A stretch of DNA of 64,000 nt, taken from Dinoroseobacter sp049800775 (GTDB lineage Bacteria > Pseudomonadota > Alphaproteobacteria > Rhodobacterales > Rhodobacteraceae). The translations under genes were made by a program, and so were the position numbers. This document shows positions 1 to 8,027 of this stretch, one piece after another (the stretch's first letter is position 1; each line of letters begins with the position of its first letter). The notes under the pieces were generated by a model. The model was not told the origin of the DNA, ran no database searches, and was given only the letters and a program-made list of their open reading frames with translations. The stretch spans positions 5,711-69,710 of the forward strand of contig NZ_JBNAFR010000015.1 in NCBI RefSeq assembly GCF_049800775.1, read 5' to 3'.

Positions 1-687
1 GGTGGCCATCTCGACCTTGCCATCGTTCAGGTCAACGCCGACGATCTGATCCGCACCCGCCAGACGCAGGCCCTGGATCACGTTGAGGCCGATGCCACCG
101 AGGCCAAAGACGATCCCGCGCGAGCCGATCTCGACCTTGGCGGTGTTGATCACCGCGCCGATCCCCGTGGTCACGCCGCAGCCGATATAGCAGATCTTGT
201 CAAAGGGCGCGTCCTTGCGGACCTTGGCCAGCGCGATCTCCGGGACCACCGTATGGTTCGCGAAGGTCGAGCAGCCCATGTAATGGTGGATCGGCGTGCC
301 ATCGAGCATCGAGAACCGGGTCGAGCCATCAGGCAAGAGGCCCTGGCCCTGCGTGGCGCGCACCTTCTGACAGAGGTTCGTCTTGGGGTTGAGGCAGTAT
401 TCGCATTCCCGGCATTCCGGAGTGTAGAGCGGGATCACGTGATCCCCGACCTCTAGCGATGTCACGCCTTCACCGATCTCGATCACGACGCCTGCGCCTT
501 CATGGCCGAGGATGGCGGGGAAGATCCCCTCGGGGTCATCACCGGACCGGGTAAACTCATCGGTGTGACACAGGCCGGTTGCCTTGACCTCGACGAGGAC
601 CTCGCCGGCCTTCGGGCCTTCGAGGTTCACCTCCATGATTTCCAAAGGCTTCCCAGCGGCCACAGCCACCGCAGCGCGTGTTCTCAT
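1..687 (-). CDS. adhI/flhA: S-(hydroxymethyl)glutathione dehydrogenase (class III alcohol dehydrogenase), 3' end cut by window
   Basis: Oxidises the spontaneous formaldehyde-glutathione adduct to S-formylglutathione with NAD in the cytoplasm, the first step of glutathione-dependent formaldehyde detoxification or dissimilation. The first 229 codons are visible and run off the left edge. The N-terminus carries the catalytic zinc region (GLCHTDE, C40; then GHEGAG) and the structural zinc lobe with four clustered cysteines (PECRECEYC...NLC). A Rossmann start (GLGGIGL) lies near the window edge. The ATG at 687 follows a GGGAGGACA ribosome site. The family is about 370 residues, so roughly 140 are missing. 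The 166 bp to the next, divergent gene must hold its promoter. In Paracoccus and Rhodobacter this gene is controlled by FlhSR/RfdSR; similar regulators lie at 4.6-8.7 kb. Confidence 0.95.
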   Translation of the reverse strand, partial: MRTRAAVAVAAGKPLEIMEVNLEGPKAGEVLVEVKATGLCHTDEFTRSGDDPEGIFPAILGHEGAGVVIEIGEGVTSLEVGDHVIPLYTPECRECEYCLNPKTNLCQKVRATQGQGLLPDGSTRFSMLDGTPIHHYMGCSTFANHTVVPEIALAKVRKDAPFDKICYIGCGVTTGIGAVINTAKVEIGSRGIVFGLGGIGLNVIQGLRLAGADQIVGVDLNDGKVEMAT

Positions 688-796
688 AAATTGTCCTCCC
701 ACTGACCAGGGTGACGCATGCCACCATGGTCGTAGGATGACTATGGGCGGGCGAGGTTCAATCCATCAATTAAGACAATGGTGGGTATTCGGAAGA

Positions 797-826
797 TTGG
801 ACACGCGAAAGCCGGTTGGTCATACT
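797..826 (+). promoter_or_regulatory. candidate sigma-70-type promoter of the 204-residue secreted protein gene
   Basis: TTGGAC (797-802) and CATACT (821-826) are separated by 18 bp and lie about 30 bp upstream of the ATG at 854. This is a reading of motif similarity only; the -10 is imperfect. The rest of the 688-853 gap shows no other clear signal. Confidence 0.35.
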
Positions 827-853
827 GCGGGGACACCTGAGAAAGGATGTCCC

Positions 854-1468
854 ATGTTCAGACCTCTGGCGCTTTCCCTTGCACTTCTGGCCCCGTCCCT
901 GCCCGCATTGGCGGCGGATTACTCGGATCCCACTTGGCCATGCGTCCAACGGAAAGTCGAAACGCTGTCCCCGGGGTTGATGTGGGCCTTTCCTCTGGAC
1001 CCTGCTGCGGTGGCCCCGGACGAGGCCCGCGACCAAGATGTGCGCGAGCTGGCCGGATACCTGTCCCTGCGCCGGGTCCCCCTCGAAGAACTGGAGCCTC
1101 GCGTCGCGGCTTTTGCCGAGACCTATGGCGGGGATCCCGAGGCGCTGGGGCTGGCGTTCTACACGGTGTTCGACACCCTGTCCAAGCGCCGCAGCCGGAT
1201 CATCAACGGTATTGGGGACTTCTCGTTGAGCCAGATCGCGTTGGCCGAACAGATCGACGCGAACCGCGTCGCCATGGATGTGCAGATGGCCAAGGATGCG
1301 CCGGATTTCGACGCGGTGGACGCCCTGGAAGAGAAGATCGACTGGGACCAGATCATCTATACGGACCGCCAGCGCAACATCGCCTATCTATGCGAGACCC
1401 CCACCCTGCTGGAACGGCGGCTCTTCGGGATTGCCCAGATGTTGCAGCGCGTGGCGGTGGTCGAGTAG
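854..1468 (+). CDS. secreted protein of unknown function beside formaldehyde dehydrogenase
   Basis: 204 residues. A classical signal peptide (about residues 1-20, hydrophobic LALSLALLA, cleavage near ALA-AD) is followed by a mostly helical, acidic periplasmic domain. Two cysteines are visible, one just after the mature N-terminus (WPCVQRK) and one near the C-terminus (YLCE), and could form a disulfide. The reading frame is open much further upstream (to 584), but ATG 854 has a GAAAGGA ribosome site and gives the signal peptide. It is divergent from the formaldehyde dehydrogenase gene and converges, 6 bp apart, with the metallohydrolase. I do not recognise a family. Position suggests a role in periplasmic methanol oxidation, which is inference. 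Confidence 0.75.
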   Translation: MFRPLALSLALLAPSLPALAADYSDPTWPCVQRKVETLSPGLMWAFPLDPAAVAPDEARDQDVRELAGYLSLRRVPLEELEPRVAAFAETYGGDPEALGLAFYTVFDTLSKRRSRIINGIGDFSLSQIALAEQIDANRVAMDVQMAKDAPDFDAVDALEEKIDWDQIIYTDRQRNIAYLCETPTLLERRLFGIAQMLQRVAVVE

Positions 1469-1474
1469 GGCCGC

Positions 1475-2515
1475 CTATTCCCATTCCAGCTCGGTAAAGG
1501 CGACGGTGGCGTTGCGCGGATTATACGCTTCAAAGAGCTGCCAATGGTCTTTTTCCTCGGCCGCGATCACCTCGACCGCATCGCCGAGCCGGGCGCCCTC
1601 ATCCAGAGCCTGTCGCGTGTCCCGCTCGAGCACTGCGAGATAGCGGAGCATGTCCGCGGCCCCCACCGGCCAGTCGAGAAGCGGGCCGCCATGACCCGGC
1701 ACCACCCCGGTGACCTCGCGCTGCGCCAGCTCCGCCATGACCGCGCGCCAGCCCAGAAGACTGCCATCGAGCGCGGGCGTATGCTGATCAAAAACCAGAT
1801 CCCCGGCAAAGAGCACGCCCGTGCCCTGATCCAGCACGGTCAGATCCGTCCCTGTATGGGAGGTCGGCCAGGTCTCGAGCCGGAGCACCCGCCCCCCCAG
1901 ATCGATCTCGGCCCCGGACTCGACAAACTGGTCGAGCGTCGTAACTTTGGTCCCGAGCAAGGCCTCGGCCCCCATGAGCCGCCCAAGGCTCTCGAGATAG
2001 TTGGCCTGCCGGTTGATCAGGGCCCGGGGCAGGTCCGCGTGTCCGACGGCCAGCGCGCCAGCCTCGACGAAGACCGACGCGCCAAAGACATGGTCAGGAT
2101 GCATATGCGTCAGGATGATGTGGCTCACGGGTTTGTCGGTCACCGCCCGAATGGCGCGCCAGGTCCCCTCGCCCATCCAGCGGGCGGTGCCACTGTCGAT
2201 CACGGCCACGCTGGTCTCGCCGACCACAAAGCCCAGGTTCGAGACATCCCCGCGATTCGTTGTGTCCGGTTCCGCAATCGCCCCGCGATGGACAAAGACC
2301 CCTGCCGCCACCTCGGTCATCTCGAGCGGCGGACCCACCGGCGCACATTCGGGCGCGCCCTTGGGCAGGAGCCCCGCGATGCCCAGATCGGGCGCGCGAT
2401 CTTGCAATTGCCGGAGACAGGCCGCCTGGCTGGCGGCCTCGAACCCCGGCAGCAGATGGTCGCGGCACGGGCCCGCCTCAAGCGAAACACAGAGGGTTAC
2501 GATGGCTTCAAACAC
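1475..2515 (-). CDS. quinoprotein relay system zinc metallohydrolase (SoxH-like metallo-beta-lactamase fold)
   Basis: 346 residues from a GTG start at 2515 preceded by AGGAGGACA; the upstream in-frame ATG at 2545 lacks such a site. Residues 1-65 contain a hydrophobic start and cysteines, then the metallo-beta-lactamase fold: ILTHMHPDH (HxHxDH zinc motif), TSHTGTD with the next histidine, LFAGDLVFD, and GVVPGHGG with the last histidine. The family matches the SoxH-related hydrolases (TIGR04558/04559 type) that co-occur with PQQ dehydrogenases and SoxYZ-like carriers. The substrate is unknown; release of a group from the carrier cysteine is a reasonable guess. It is divergent from the SoxYZ-like gene at 2639, and the 123 bp between them must hold both promoters. 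Confidence 0.85.
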   Translation of the reverse strand: MFEAIVTLCVSLEAGPCRDHLLPGFEAASQAACLRQLQDRAPDLGIAGLLPKGAPECAPVGPPLEMTEVAAGVFVHRGAIAEPDTTNRGDVSNLGFVVGETSVAVIDSGTARWMGEGTWRAIRAVTDKPVSHIILTHMHPDHVFGASVFVEAGALAVGHADLPRALINRQANYLESLGRLMGAEALLGTKVTTLDQFVESGAEIDLGGRVLRLETWPTSHTGTDLTVLDQGTGVLFAGDLVFDQHTPALDGSLLGWRAVMAELAQREVTGVVPGHGGPLLDWPVGAADMLRYLAVLERDTRQALDEGARLGDAVEVIAAEEKDHWQLFEAYNPRNATVAFTELEWE

Positions 2516-2638
2516 GGGGGCTGTCCTCCTGCAGGGCGGATACACGCGATTGTGAAACCCGTCGCCTCCCGGGATCCTGTGTCATTTTGCGTATTTTTAT
2601 GGCATAAGTGTCAAGTTTTCACCCGGGAGGAGAAGATT

Positions 2639-3451
2639 ATGGCCCCAAAACTGATTTGCGCTGCTGCCTTGGCGGCCCTGACCGCAGGACCGGTCTGGGC
2701 GGGAGACGCTGTTCAGAATCCGTTGACCGCGAGCGCCACTTGGGAGGATCTGCGCGAGGATGTGCTGGGCGATGTGGCTCTGGCCTCGGCCGACGGGATC
2801 CTGTCCGTGGACGCGCCCTACCGCGCCCATGATGCCGCGACCGTGCCGATCCAACTGAAACAAACCGACCCGAACGCGCAAATTCGCGCGGCCACTGTGG
2901 TCGTGGACGAAAACCCTGCGCCGGTTGCGGGGGTCTTCACCTTTGGCGATGGCATGGGCGCGCTGGATTTCGAATTGCGGGTCCGGGTGGATCAGTATTC
3001 CAATGTGCGCGTCATCGCCGAGACCGAGGACGGGTTCCACATGACGGGCCGCTATGTGAAAGCCTCGGGCGGGTGTTCGGCCCCGGCGACCAAGGACGCG
3101 GCGGCAGCTCTGGCCAATATGGGCAAGATGAAGCTGAAATCCTTCGACAGCAGCGCTCAGATGTCCACGCCCCGGCGCGAGGCTCAGATCATGGTGCGCC
3201 ACCCGAACTATTCCGGCCTGCAGCGGGATCAGATCACACAGCTCTTCATCCCCGCCCATTTCATCGACCATCTGGAGGTCTGGCAGGGTGACGAGCTCCT
3301 CTTCACCATGGATGGCGGCATCTCGATTGCCGAGAACCCGGTCTTCCGCTTTGGCTATAACGACAACGGGGCCGAGACCCTGACGGTCAAGGCGACAGAT
3401 ACCGATGGCAATAGCTTCGAATCCGTGCTCGCCAAGAGCGTGACCGGCTAG
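2639..3451 (+). CDS. quinoprotein dehydrogenase-associated SoxYZ-like carrier protein (copy 1)
   Basis: 270 residues, exported: a signal peptide ends near VWA-GD (about residue 21). Residues 35-140 resemble SoxY and residues 150-270 resemble SoxZ (IMVRHPN, LFIPAHFID, TDTDGNSF), fused in one chain. The only cysteine of the mature protein is C146 in the junction motif SGGCSAP, where SoxY carries its sulfur-binding cysteine. This is the hallmark of the fused SoxYZ carriers of PQQ-enzyme loci (TIGR04557 type). ATG 2639 follows GGGAGGAGAAG. A strong terminator follows the stop. A paralogue of identical length lies at 60493-61305. What the cysteine carries here is unknown; no sulfur-oxidation enzymes are present. 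Confidence 0.88.
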   Translation: MAPKLICAAALAALTAGPVWAGDAVQNPLTASATWEDLREDVLGDVALASADGILSVDAPYRAHDAATVPIQLKQTDPNAQIRAATVVVDENPAPVAGVFTFGDGMGALDFELRVRVDQYSNVRVIAETEDGFHMTGRYVKASGGCSAPATKDAAAALANMGKMKLKSFDSSAQMSTPRREAQIMVRHPNYSGLQRDQITQLFIPAHFIDHLEVWQGDELLFTMDGGISIAENPVFRFGYNDNGAETLTVKATDTDGNSFESVLAKSVTG

Positions 3452-3472
3452 ACGCATACCGCGCCAAGGATC

Positions 3473-3508
3473 AGGCCGCCGCCTCGCTATCGGGGCGGCG
3501 GCCTTTTT
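3473..3508 (+). terminator. intrinsic terminator after SoxYZ-like carrier copy 1
   Basis: A perfect 11-bp GC-rich stem (3473-3483 with 3494-3504), a 10-nt loop and a run of five T (3504-3508), 21 bp after the stop codon. It faces the convergent gene ending at 3524. Confidence 0.9.
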
Positions 3509-3523
3509 CGTGACCCGTCAGGA

Positions 3524-3892
3524 TCAGAAGCAGATCACCTCGGCCTCGGCCTGGGCCCGGCGCAGATCCGCGACGATGTTCTCGGCCATGGCGGCGTTCT
3601 GGAAAAACGACATCCGTTCGCCACCGACCCGCCGCATCGAAAGAACCGTCTCTGCGGCGAGGTAATCCTCGTAGGACAGGATCGACGCGATCTCGTCAAT
3701 CGAGCAGGAGCAACGGTCCAGCATCTCGCGGGTTTGGCCATTGGTGACCATGCAGGCAAAGACATAATCCGCCCGCGCCGCGGTCGGGTAGTCGTTGAGC
3801 CGCTCGGCCACGCTCTCGGCCTGGACCAGCGCCGGAATCAAGGCGGGAATCAGGGCCGCGCTGGCCGCGGCGATCAGGGCGCGCGCCTTCAT
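3524..3892 (-). CDS. small secreted four-cysteine protein of unknown function
   Basis: 122 residues with a signal peptide cleaved near QA-ES (residue 25). The mature protein is about 97 residues, helical, with four cysteines: C47 (FACMVTNGQT), C61 and C63 (RCSCSID), and C121, the penultimate residue. The CxC pair and even number of cysteines suggest disulfides or metal or thiol chemistry in the periplasm. It overlaps the upstream gene by 4 bp (ATGA), so the two are translationally coupled. I recognise no named family. Its place between a SoxYZ carrier and the regulators suggests it belongs to the quinoprotein relay set, by context only. Confidence 0.78.
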   Translation of the reverse strand: MKARALIAAASAALIPALIPALVQAESVAERLNDYPTAARADYVFACMVTNGQTREMLDRCSCSIDEIASILSYEDYLAAETVLSMRRVGGERMSFFQNAAMAENIVADLRRAQAEAEVICF

Positions 3893-4551
3893 TGCGCCGT
3901 GTCGAGGCGGTCGAAGGCGAGGGTGTTGCTGTAGACCTCCCCGCCTGCGGCCTCGGCCTCAAGGCTCATGTACCAGCCGGGCACGGCATCCGACATGGTG
4001 ACCCGCAATTCCAGATCTCCGAAACCGCGCATCCGGTCCACATTCGGATCCCCCTCGAAGGGCATCATCCGGATGGTGCGCGTCTCGACGGTCTTACCAT
4101 CGATCACGGCCTCTCCGGCGGTGATGTCCGAGGGTTTGACCAGCGCCTCCTTGACCCGGTTGCGGATGTAAAACGGGCTGCCGCCTGCGGCCTCGGCCAT
4201 GTCGCGCACGACGGTCTCGTAGAAATACATGATCATCGGATTGCCCACACTGGCCGGGAAGGTCCCCAGCGCCCGATGCTTGCCATCCTGCCGGAACTCG
4301 AGCATGGCCATCACCGCCTCTCCCTCGCGAAAACTGAGGGCGACGGCGCCCGTATCGCGCTCGGCCGCTTCGGGTTTCAGGCTGTTGCTGACCGTCCGGC
4401 TATAGACCAGCTCGGCATCCCGCGCGACCGTGTCCAGGGTCCCGTTGCGGAACAGCATCTCGTAGGTTTTCTCGCCTTCCAGAGGCGCGGCGACGGCGAC
4501 CGAGGCGCTCAACACCGCTCCGACCGCCAGGCTCAACATTGTCTTTTTCAT
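3889..4551 (-). CDS. secreted protein of unknown function coupled to the four-cysteine protein
   Basis: 220 residues. The signal peptide (residues 1-21, KKTML then an alanine-rich core, cleavage VAA-AP) leads to a mature domain without cysteines, with many beta-strand-like segments (TVSNSLKP, ALSFREGEAVMAMLEF, KTVETRTIRMMPF). The last section (GFGDLELRVTMSDAVPGWYMSLEAE) looks like a beta-sandwich strand set. The start at 4551 has an AGGACAAG-type ribosome site. It is first of a two-gene unit with the 122-residue protein (ATGA overlap). The 36-bp gap to the kinase gene's stop means read-through from the regulators is possible. Function unknown. Confidence 0.75.
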   Translation of the reverse strand: MKKTMLSLAVGAVLSASVAVAAPLEGEKTYEMLFRNGTLDTVARDAELVYSRTVSNSLKPEAAERDTGAVALSFREGEAVMAMLEFRQDGKHRALGTFPASVGNPMIMYFYETVVRDMAEAAGGSPFYIRNRVKEALVKPSDITAGEAVIDGKTVETRTIRMMPFEGDPNVDRMRGFGDLELRVTMSDAVPGWYMSLEAEAAGGEVYSNTLAFDRLDTAQ

Positions 4552-4587
4552 TCTTGTCCTCCCCTTGAACCGACTGTGCGGGCGTCG

Positions 4588-6861
4588 CTATGCCCTGTCA
4601 CCGCCGACCTTTGTCTGTAGTTGCGTCTCGACCTGTGCCCTCTGATGCGCGGCGGCGGCGGCGTGGCGGCGGATCTTCCAATCGATCAGGGGCCGCAACC
4701 GGCTGAGCGCGGCGGGCTTTGTCATCACCGTCAGGTCATTCTCGAGCCCGAGACGCCGCACCAGTTCGCTGCGATCGGCGGTGATCATGATCGCGGGCAC
4801 ATCGCTGCCGGTGATCTCGCGGATGGCGGTGATCGCCATGATGCCCGTATCCGGACCGTCGAGCTGGTAATCAGCGAGGATGATATCCGGCGGAATGCCC
4901 ATGTCGTTCACATGGGCCAGCGCTTCTTCGGTGGAGCGCGCCGCGAGCACGCTCGCCCCCCATTGCTCCAGCCATTGGATCGTGCCGTAGAGCACATCCT
5001 CGTCATTCTCGATCACCATCACGATGTGATCGATCGGGTGACCGCTCTCATCGGCCAGAGCACTCTGGGCCTCGCGCCGGATCGGCACCCCATCCGCCAA
5101 GGCGATGTTCATGCGGAACACAGAGCCCCAGCCGGGTTTGGAGCGCACCGACAGCTCATGGCCCAGCAGGCGGCAGGCCCGGTCGACAATCGACAGGCCA
5201 AGCCCCACACCCGAGCCGAGCTGCACGTCGTCGCCCCGGGTGAATTCCTCGAAGATCCGCGCCTGATCCTTCTCGGCGATGCCGACCCCCGTATCCCAGA
5301 CCTCGACGACCACGTGATCGCCCCTGCGCCGCGCCCCCACCAGCACCCGTCCGCCGGGTTCGGTGTATTGCACGGCGTTCACCACAAGGTTCTGGATCGA
5401 CCGCATCAGGTAGACCGGATCCGAGCGCACAAAGAGTAAGCAGGGCACCACCGTCAGCCGCACGCCCTTGCGGGCTGCAAGCGGGGACTGATCGTCGCGC
5501 ACGCTTTCCATCAATGCGCCGAGATCCACCGCCATGACCGAGACTGCGTCCGGATCCGCGCTCTCGAGTCGCGAGATGTCGAGCAGCGAGTGCAACAGGT
5601 TCTCCGCCGAGGAGAACGCCCCCTTCAGCCGCTTGACCATGGGCTGAAACCCGGTCTCGCGAGTGGCCTCCTGCAGGGTCGAGATCAGCAGCTTGGCCGC
5701 GTTGATCGGCTGCAACAGGTCGTGGCTCGCCGCGGCGAGAAACCGGGTCTTGGACGAGACCGCTGCCTCGGCCCGCTCCTTGGACAGGCGTAGCTCTTCC
5801 TCGACCCGGGCCTTTTCCTCGTATTGCGCCGTGAGCTGTTCATTCGCCCGGGTCAGCTCGGCGGTGCGGGCCATCACCCGGTTCTCCAGAAGCTCCGTGG
5901 TCTGGGTCTCGAGCGTCACATCCTTGAGCTCGACCAGAAACCCGCCATCGGGCAGCACATTCGCATGCACGTCGAGCACCCGGTCCGATCCGTGGTTCAC
6001 CCGCCGCACCAGCGCGCCCTTGCGGCGCAGCTCGTCGCGCCATTCATCCACCCGCAGCCAGGCATCCTCGGAGATCAGCGACCGGGTGCGCAGGAAGTCG
6101 AGCAGGGTGCTCAGCGGTGTGCCCGGCTGCAACAGGGTCAGCGGCACGCCCAGGATCTCGCGGAAGCGGCCATTCTGCATGATCACCTCGCCCTCCGCCG
6201 AGAAGGAGCAGACCCCCGACCCCATGTTCTGGAACACCGCTGCCAGGTAATCGGCCTGCCGGTCGATCAGGTGTTCCTTCTCCATCCGGTTGCGGCGGAC
6301 GAGGGCGGTGATCTCGGTCATCAGAACCACGGTGTTCTCGACCGAGGTCTGCTGAATACTGAGCTGGTACCAACGGTCATCGACCAGCTCGACCACCAGC
6401 GCAGTGGTGGCGCCTGCCGATTGGCGCACCTTCAGGGTCTGGCGCAGGACCGACAGCTTGCGGTCCGTAGAGACCACGCGGGCGCTGATCTCGACCAGTT
6501 CCAGGTAATGGGACAGGGACAGGCCCGGGATGATCTTGTGCGAGATATCCGGCAGCAGCCCGCGAAACAGGTCGTTGCAGATATTGAGCCGCTCATCCGA
6601 GAAGAGCGCGACCCCCTCCCCCATGGAGGACAGCGCCTCGACCAGCGTCTTGCGGGTGCGCTCGCGCTCGGAGCGGACTGTCTCGAGCTCCAAGGTCTGG
6701 GCGGCCACCTGCTGCTGCAGGTCGATGGCGGATTGGAAGGCCCGGTAGGCCGAGGGCCCGATCTCGCTCTGGCGGTTGGCGCGGCGCACGAGCGCGTCGA
6801 TGATGCGGGCCTGTTTCTCGATCTGCACCTGCGGCGGATCATAGGGGTTGACCATGCTCAT
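4588..6861 (-). CDS. PAS-containing hybrid sensor histidine kinase (NahK/FlhS-like)
   Basis: 757 residues, apparently cytoplasmic: no membrane segment is seen. Domains in order: coiled-coil start (1-80), PAS-like regions (about 80-180 and 200-330), a coiled coil, HisKA with the phospho-acceptor H380 in SHDLLQPIN, a HATPase_c domain with the N box and GVGLGLSI, and a C-terminal receiver domain with D664 in LADYQ. ATG 6861 overlaps the stop of the upstream FIST gene (ATGA); an in-frame codon at 6930 lies inside that gene and is less likely. The architecture and FIST partner match NahK/ErcS'-type kinases, which take input from NosP and regulate PQQ alcohol oxidation and biofilm in Pseudomonas. 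By position it also fits FlhS/RfdS, the regulator of formaldehyde dehydrogenase. Confidence 0.88.
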   Translation of the reverse strand: MSMVNPYDPPQVQIEKQARIIDALVRRANRQSEIGPSAYRAFQSAIDLQQQVAAQTLELETVRSERERTRKTLVEALSSMGEGVALFSDERLNICNDLFRGLLPDISHKIIPGLSLSHYLELVEISARVVSTDRKLSVLRQTLKVRQSAGATTALVVELVDDRWYQLSIQQTSVENTVVLMTEITALVRRNRMEKEHLIDRQADYLAAVFQNMGSGVCSFSAEGEVIMQNGRFREILGVPLTLLQPGTPLSTLLDFLRTRSLISEDAWLRVDEWRDELRRKGALVRRVNHGSDRVLDVHANVLPDGGFLVELKDVTLETQTTELLENRVMARTAELTRANEQLTAQYEEKARVEEELRLSKERAEAAVSSKTRFLAAASHDLLQPINAAKLLISTLQEATRETGFQPMVKRLKGAFSSAENLLHSLLDISRLESADPDAVSVMAVDLGALMESVRDDQSPLAARKGVRLTVVPCLLFVRSDPVYLMRSIQNLVVNAVQYTEPGGRVLVGARRRGDHVVVEVWDTGVGIAEKDQARIFEEFTRGDDVQLGSGVGLGLSIVDRACRLLGHELSVRSKPGWGSVFRMNIALADGVPIRREAQSALADESGHPIDHIVMVIENDEDVLYGTIQWLEQWGASVLAARSTEEALAHVNDMGIPPDIILADYQLDGPDTGIMAITAIREITGSDVPAIMITADRSELVRRLGLENDLTVMTKPAALSRLRPLIDWKIRRHAAAAAHQRAQVETQLQTKVGGDRA

Positions 6862-8015
6862 ATGACATAGCCCCGCCCCGGCCCGAAAAAGGCGACCCCC
6901 ACGAATGTCTGGTTCATGTGAACGCCGCAATACTGCTCGCCATAGGTGTTGAACCCGAACACCCGGGAGGAACAGAGAATATCCGAGACCGCGCGGGCCA
7001 GCTGTTTCTGCTCGATCTCGAGCTTGCGCAGCACGCAGTCGAACCCGAGAATGAAGTCAGGCTGTTCCCCGAGGCGGTCCTGTCGCCGCAACCCGGTCTC
7101 AAGCGTTTGCAGGATCTCCTGTCCCTTGCCGAGGGTCATGATCAATCCGTCATCGATGGCGGCCATGAAGGACAGCCCCCCATCATCATCCGCATCGGAG
7201 ATCGCGCGCACATAGTGACGGTCGCGATACTCCACCAGCATCGGGTTCTCGGCAAAGATCGTGGGCGACAGATCCTCGAGCTTGCAGCCGACCAGCCGGG
7301 CATATTCCTCGGCCGCCGGCGCGCCGTTGATCTCAAACACCTTGCGGGCCAGCGGATCCGCCCCGGTGATGACCAGAGGTGCCCCCGAGGGCAGGAAATG
7401 GTCAAAGCCCACGCCCTGAAATTCGAGATCGGTCTCCAGCATCAGCAGGACCGCCGAGTTGGTATGCGCCACGCCCTTGTGCAGAACGAAGGTCTGCTCG
7501 AACCGCAGGGAATCCCCCGCCGAGCCGCCAAAGATCGGCAGATCGCTCAGCACCGCCTCGAGGGTCGAGACCAGCACGTCCTCCTGCTGCGACACCCCGT
7601 CTGAGAAGATCAAGCCCAGCCGTTTCCAGCCTGCCGTGTGCTGGAACTCCTGCGCATGGCGCTGCGCGGTCGTGGCCAGCGCCGTGGGCGCAATCGGATC
7701 CAATGGCGCCAGCAGGACCGAGGAACAGCGGAAATGCTTCTTGGGAAAGGCCAGCAGCAGAAGCGCCCGGGTCTCGTAGCCCTGATCCGTGATCTGGCCC
7801 GCAGTTGAACAGCCAAAGACAGGCACCCCGGCCAAGGCCTCGTCCAAGGCGCTGGCCACGTCGTCCTTCGGCATGTCACCGGGCACGAAGGCCAGCACGA
7901 AGCGGGTCTCTGCAAGGCTGATCCGCGCCGCAGCGTCCAGCGCCGCCTCGCGCGCGGAGGTCAGGTGCGAGACCGCCACCTGCACAATCGAGGGATCCAT
8001 GAAATGATCGCGCAT
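6858..8015 (-). CDS. nosP-like: FIST-domain sensor protein (NosP-like)
   Basis: 385 residues covering FIST_N (about 30-225; motifs FGCSTAGQIT, FPKKHF, GLIFSDG) and FIST_C (about 230-370; CVLRKLEIEQ, RVFGFNTYGEQYCG). There is no signal peptide or membrane segment, so it is a cytosolic sensor. FIST proteins encoded beside a histidine kinase include NosP, a nitric-oxide-binding haemoprotein that modulates its kinase; whether this one binds haem cannot be read from the sequence. Start at 8015 has AAGGGAG close upstream. It lies 12 bp after the response-regulator gene and overlaps the kinase gene by 4 bp, so sensor, kinase and regulator form one unit. Confidence 0.88.
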   Translation of the reverse strand: MRDHFMDPSIVQVAVSHLTSAREAALDAAARISLAETRFVLAFVPGDMPKDDVASALDEALAGVPVFGCSTAGQITDQGYETRALLLLAFPKKHFRCSSVLLAPLDPIAPTALATTAQRHAQEFQHTAGWKRLGLIFSDGVSQQEDVLVSTLEAVLSDLPIFGGSAGDSLRFEQTFVLHKGVAHTNSAVLLMLETDLEFQGVGFDHFLPSGAPLVITGADPLARKVFEINGAPAAEEYARLVGCKLEDLSPTIFAENPMLVEYRDRHYVRAISDADDDGGLSFMAAIDDGLIMTLGKGQEILQTLETGLRRQDRLGEQPDFILGFDCVLRKLEIEQKQLARAVSDILCSSRVFGFNTYGEQYCGVHMNQTFVGVAFFGPGRGYVI

Positions 8016-8027
8016 CCGCTCCCTTCC

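Noticed and set aside
1544..2638. In-frame extension upstream of SoxYZ copy 1 as a large fusion protein
   Set aside because: The extension is antisense to the metallohydrolase; ATG 2639 has a strong ribosome site and a signal peptide.
2639..3451. A thiosulfate-oxidising Sox system
   Set aside because: SoxAX, SoxB and SoxCD are absent; the fused SoxYZ carrier and SoxH-like hydrolase are the PQQ-associated types.
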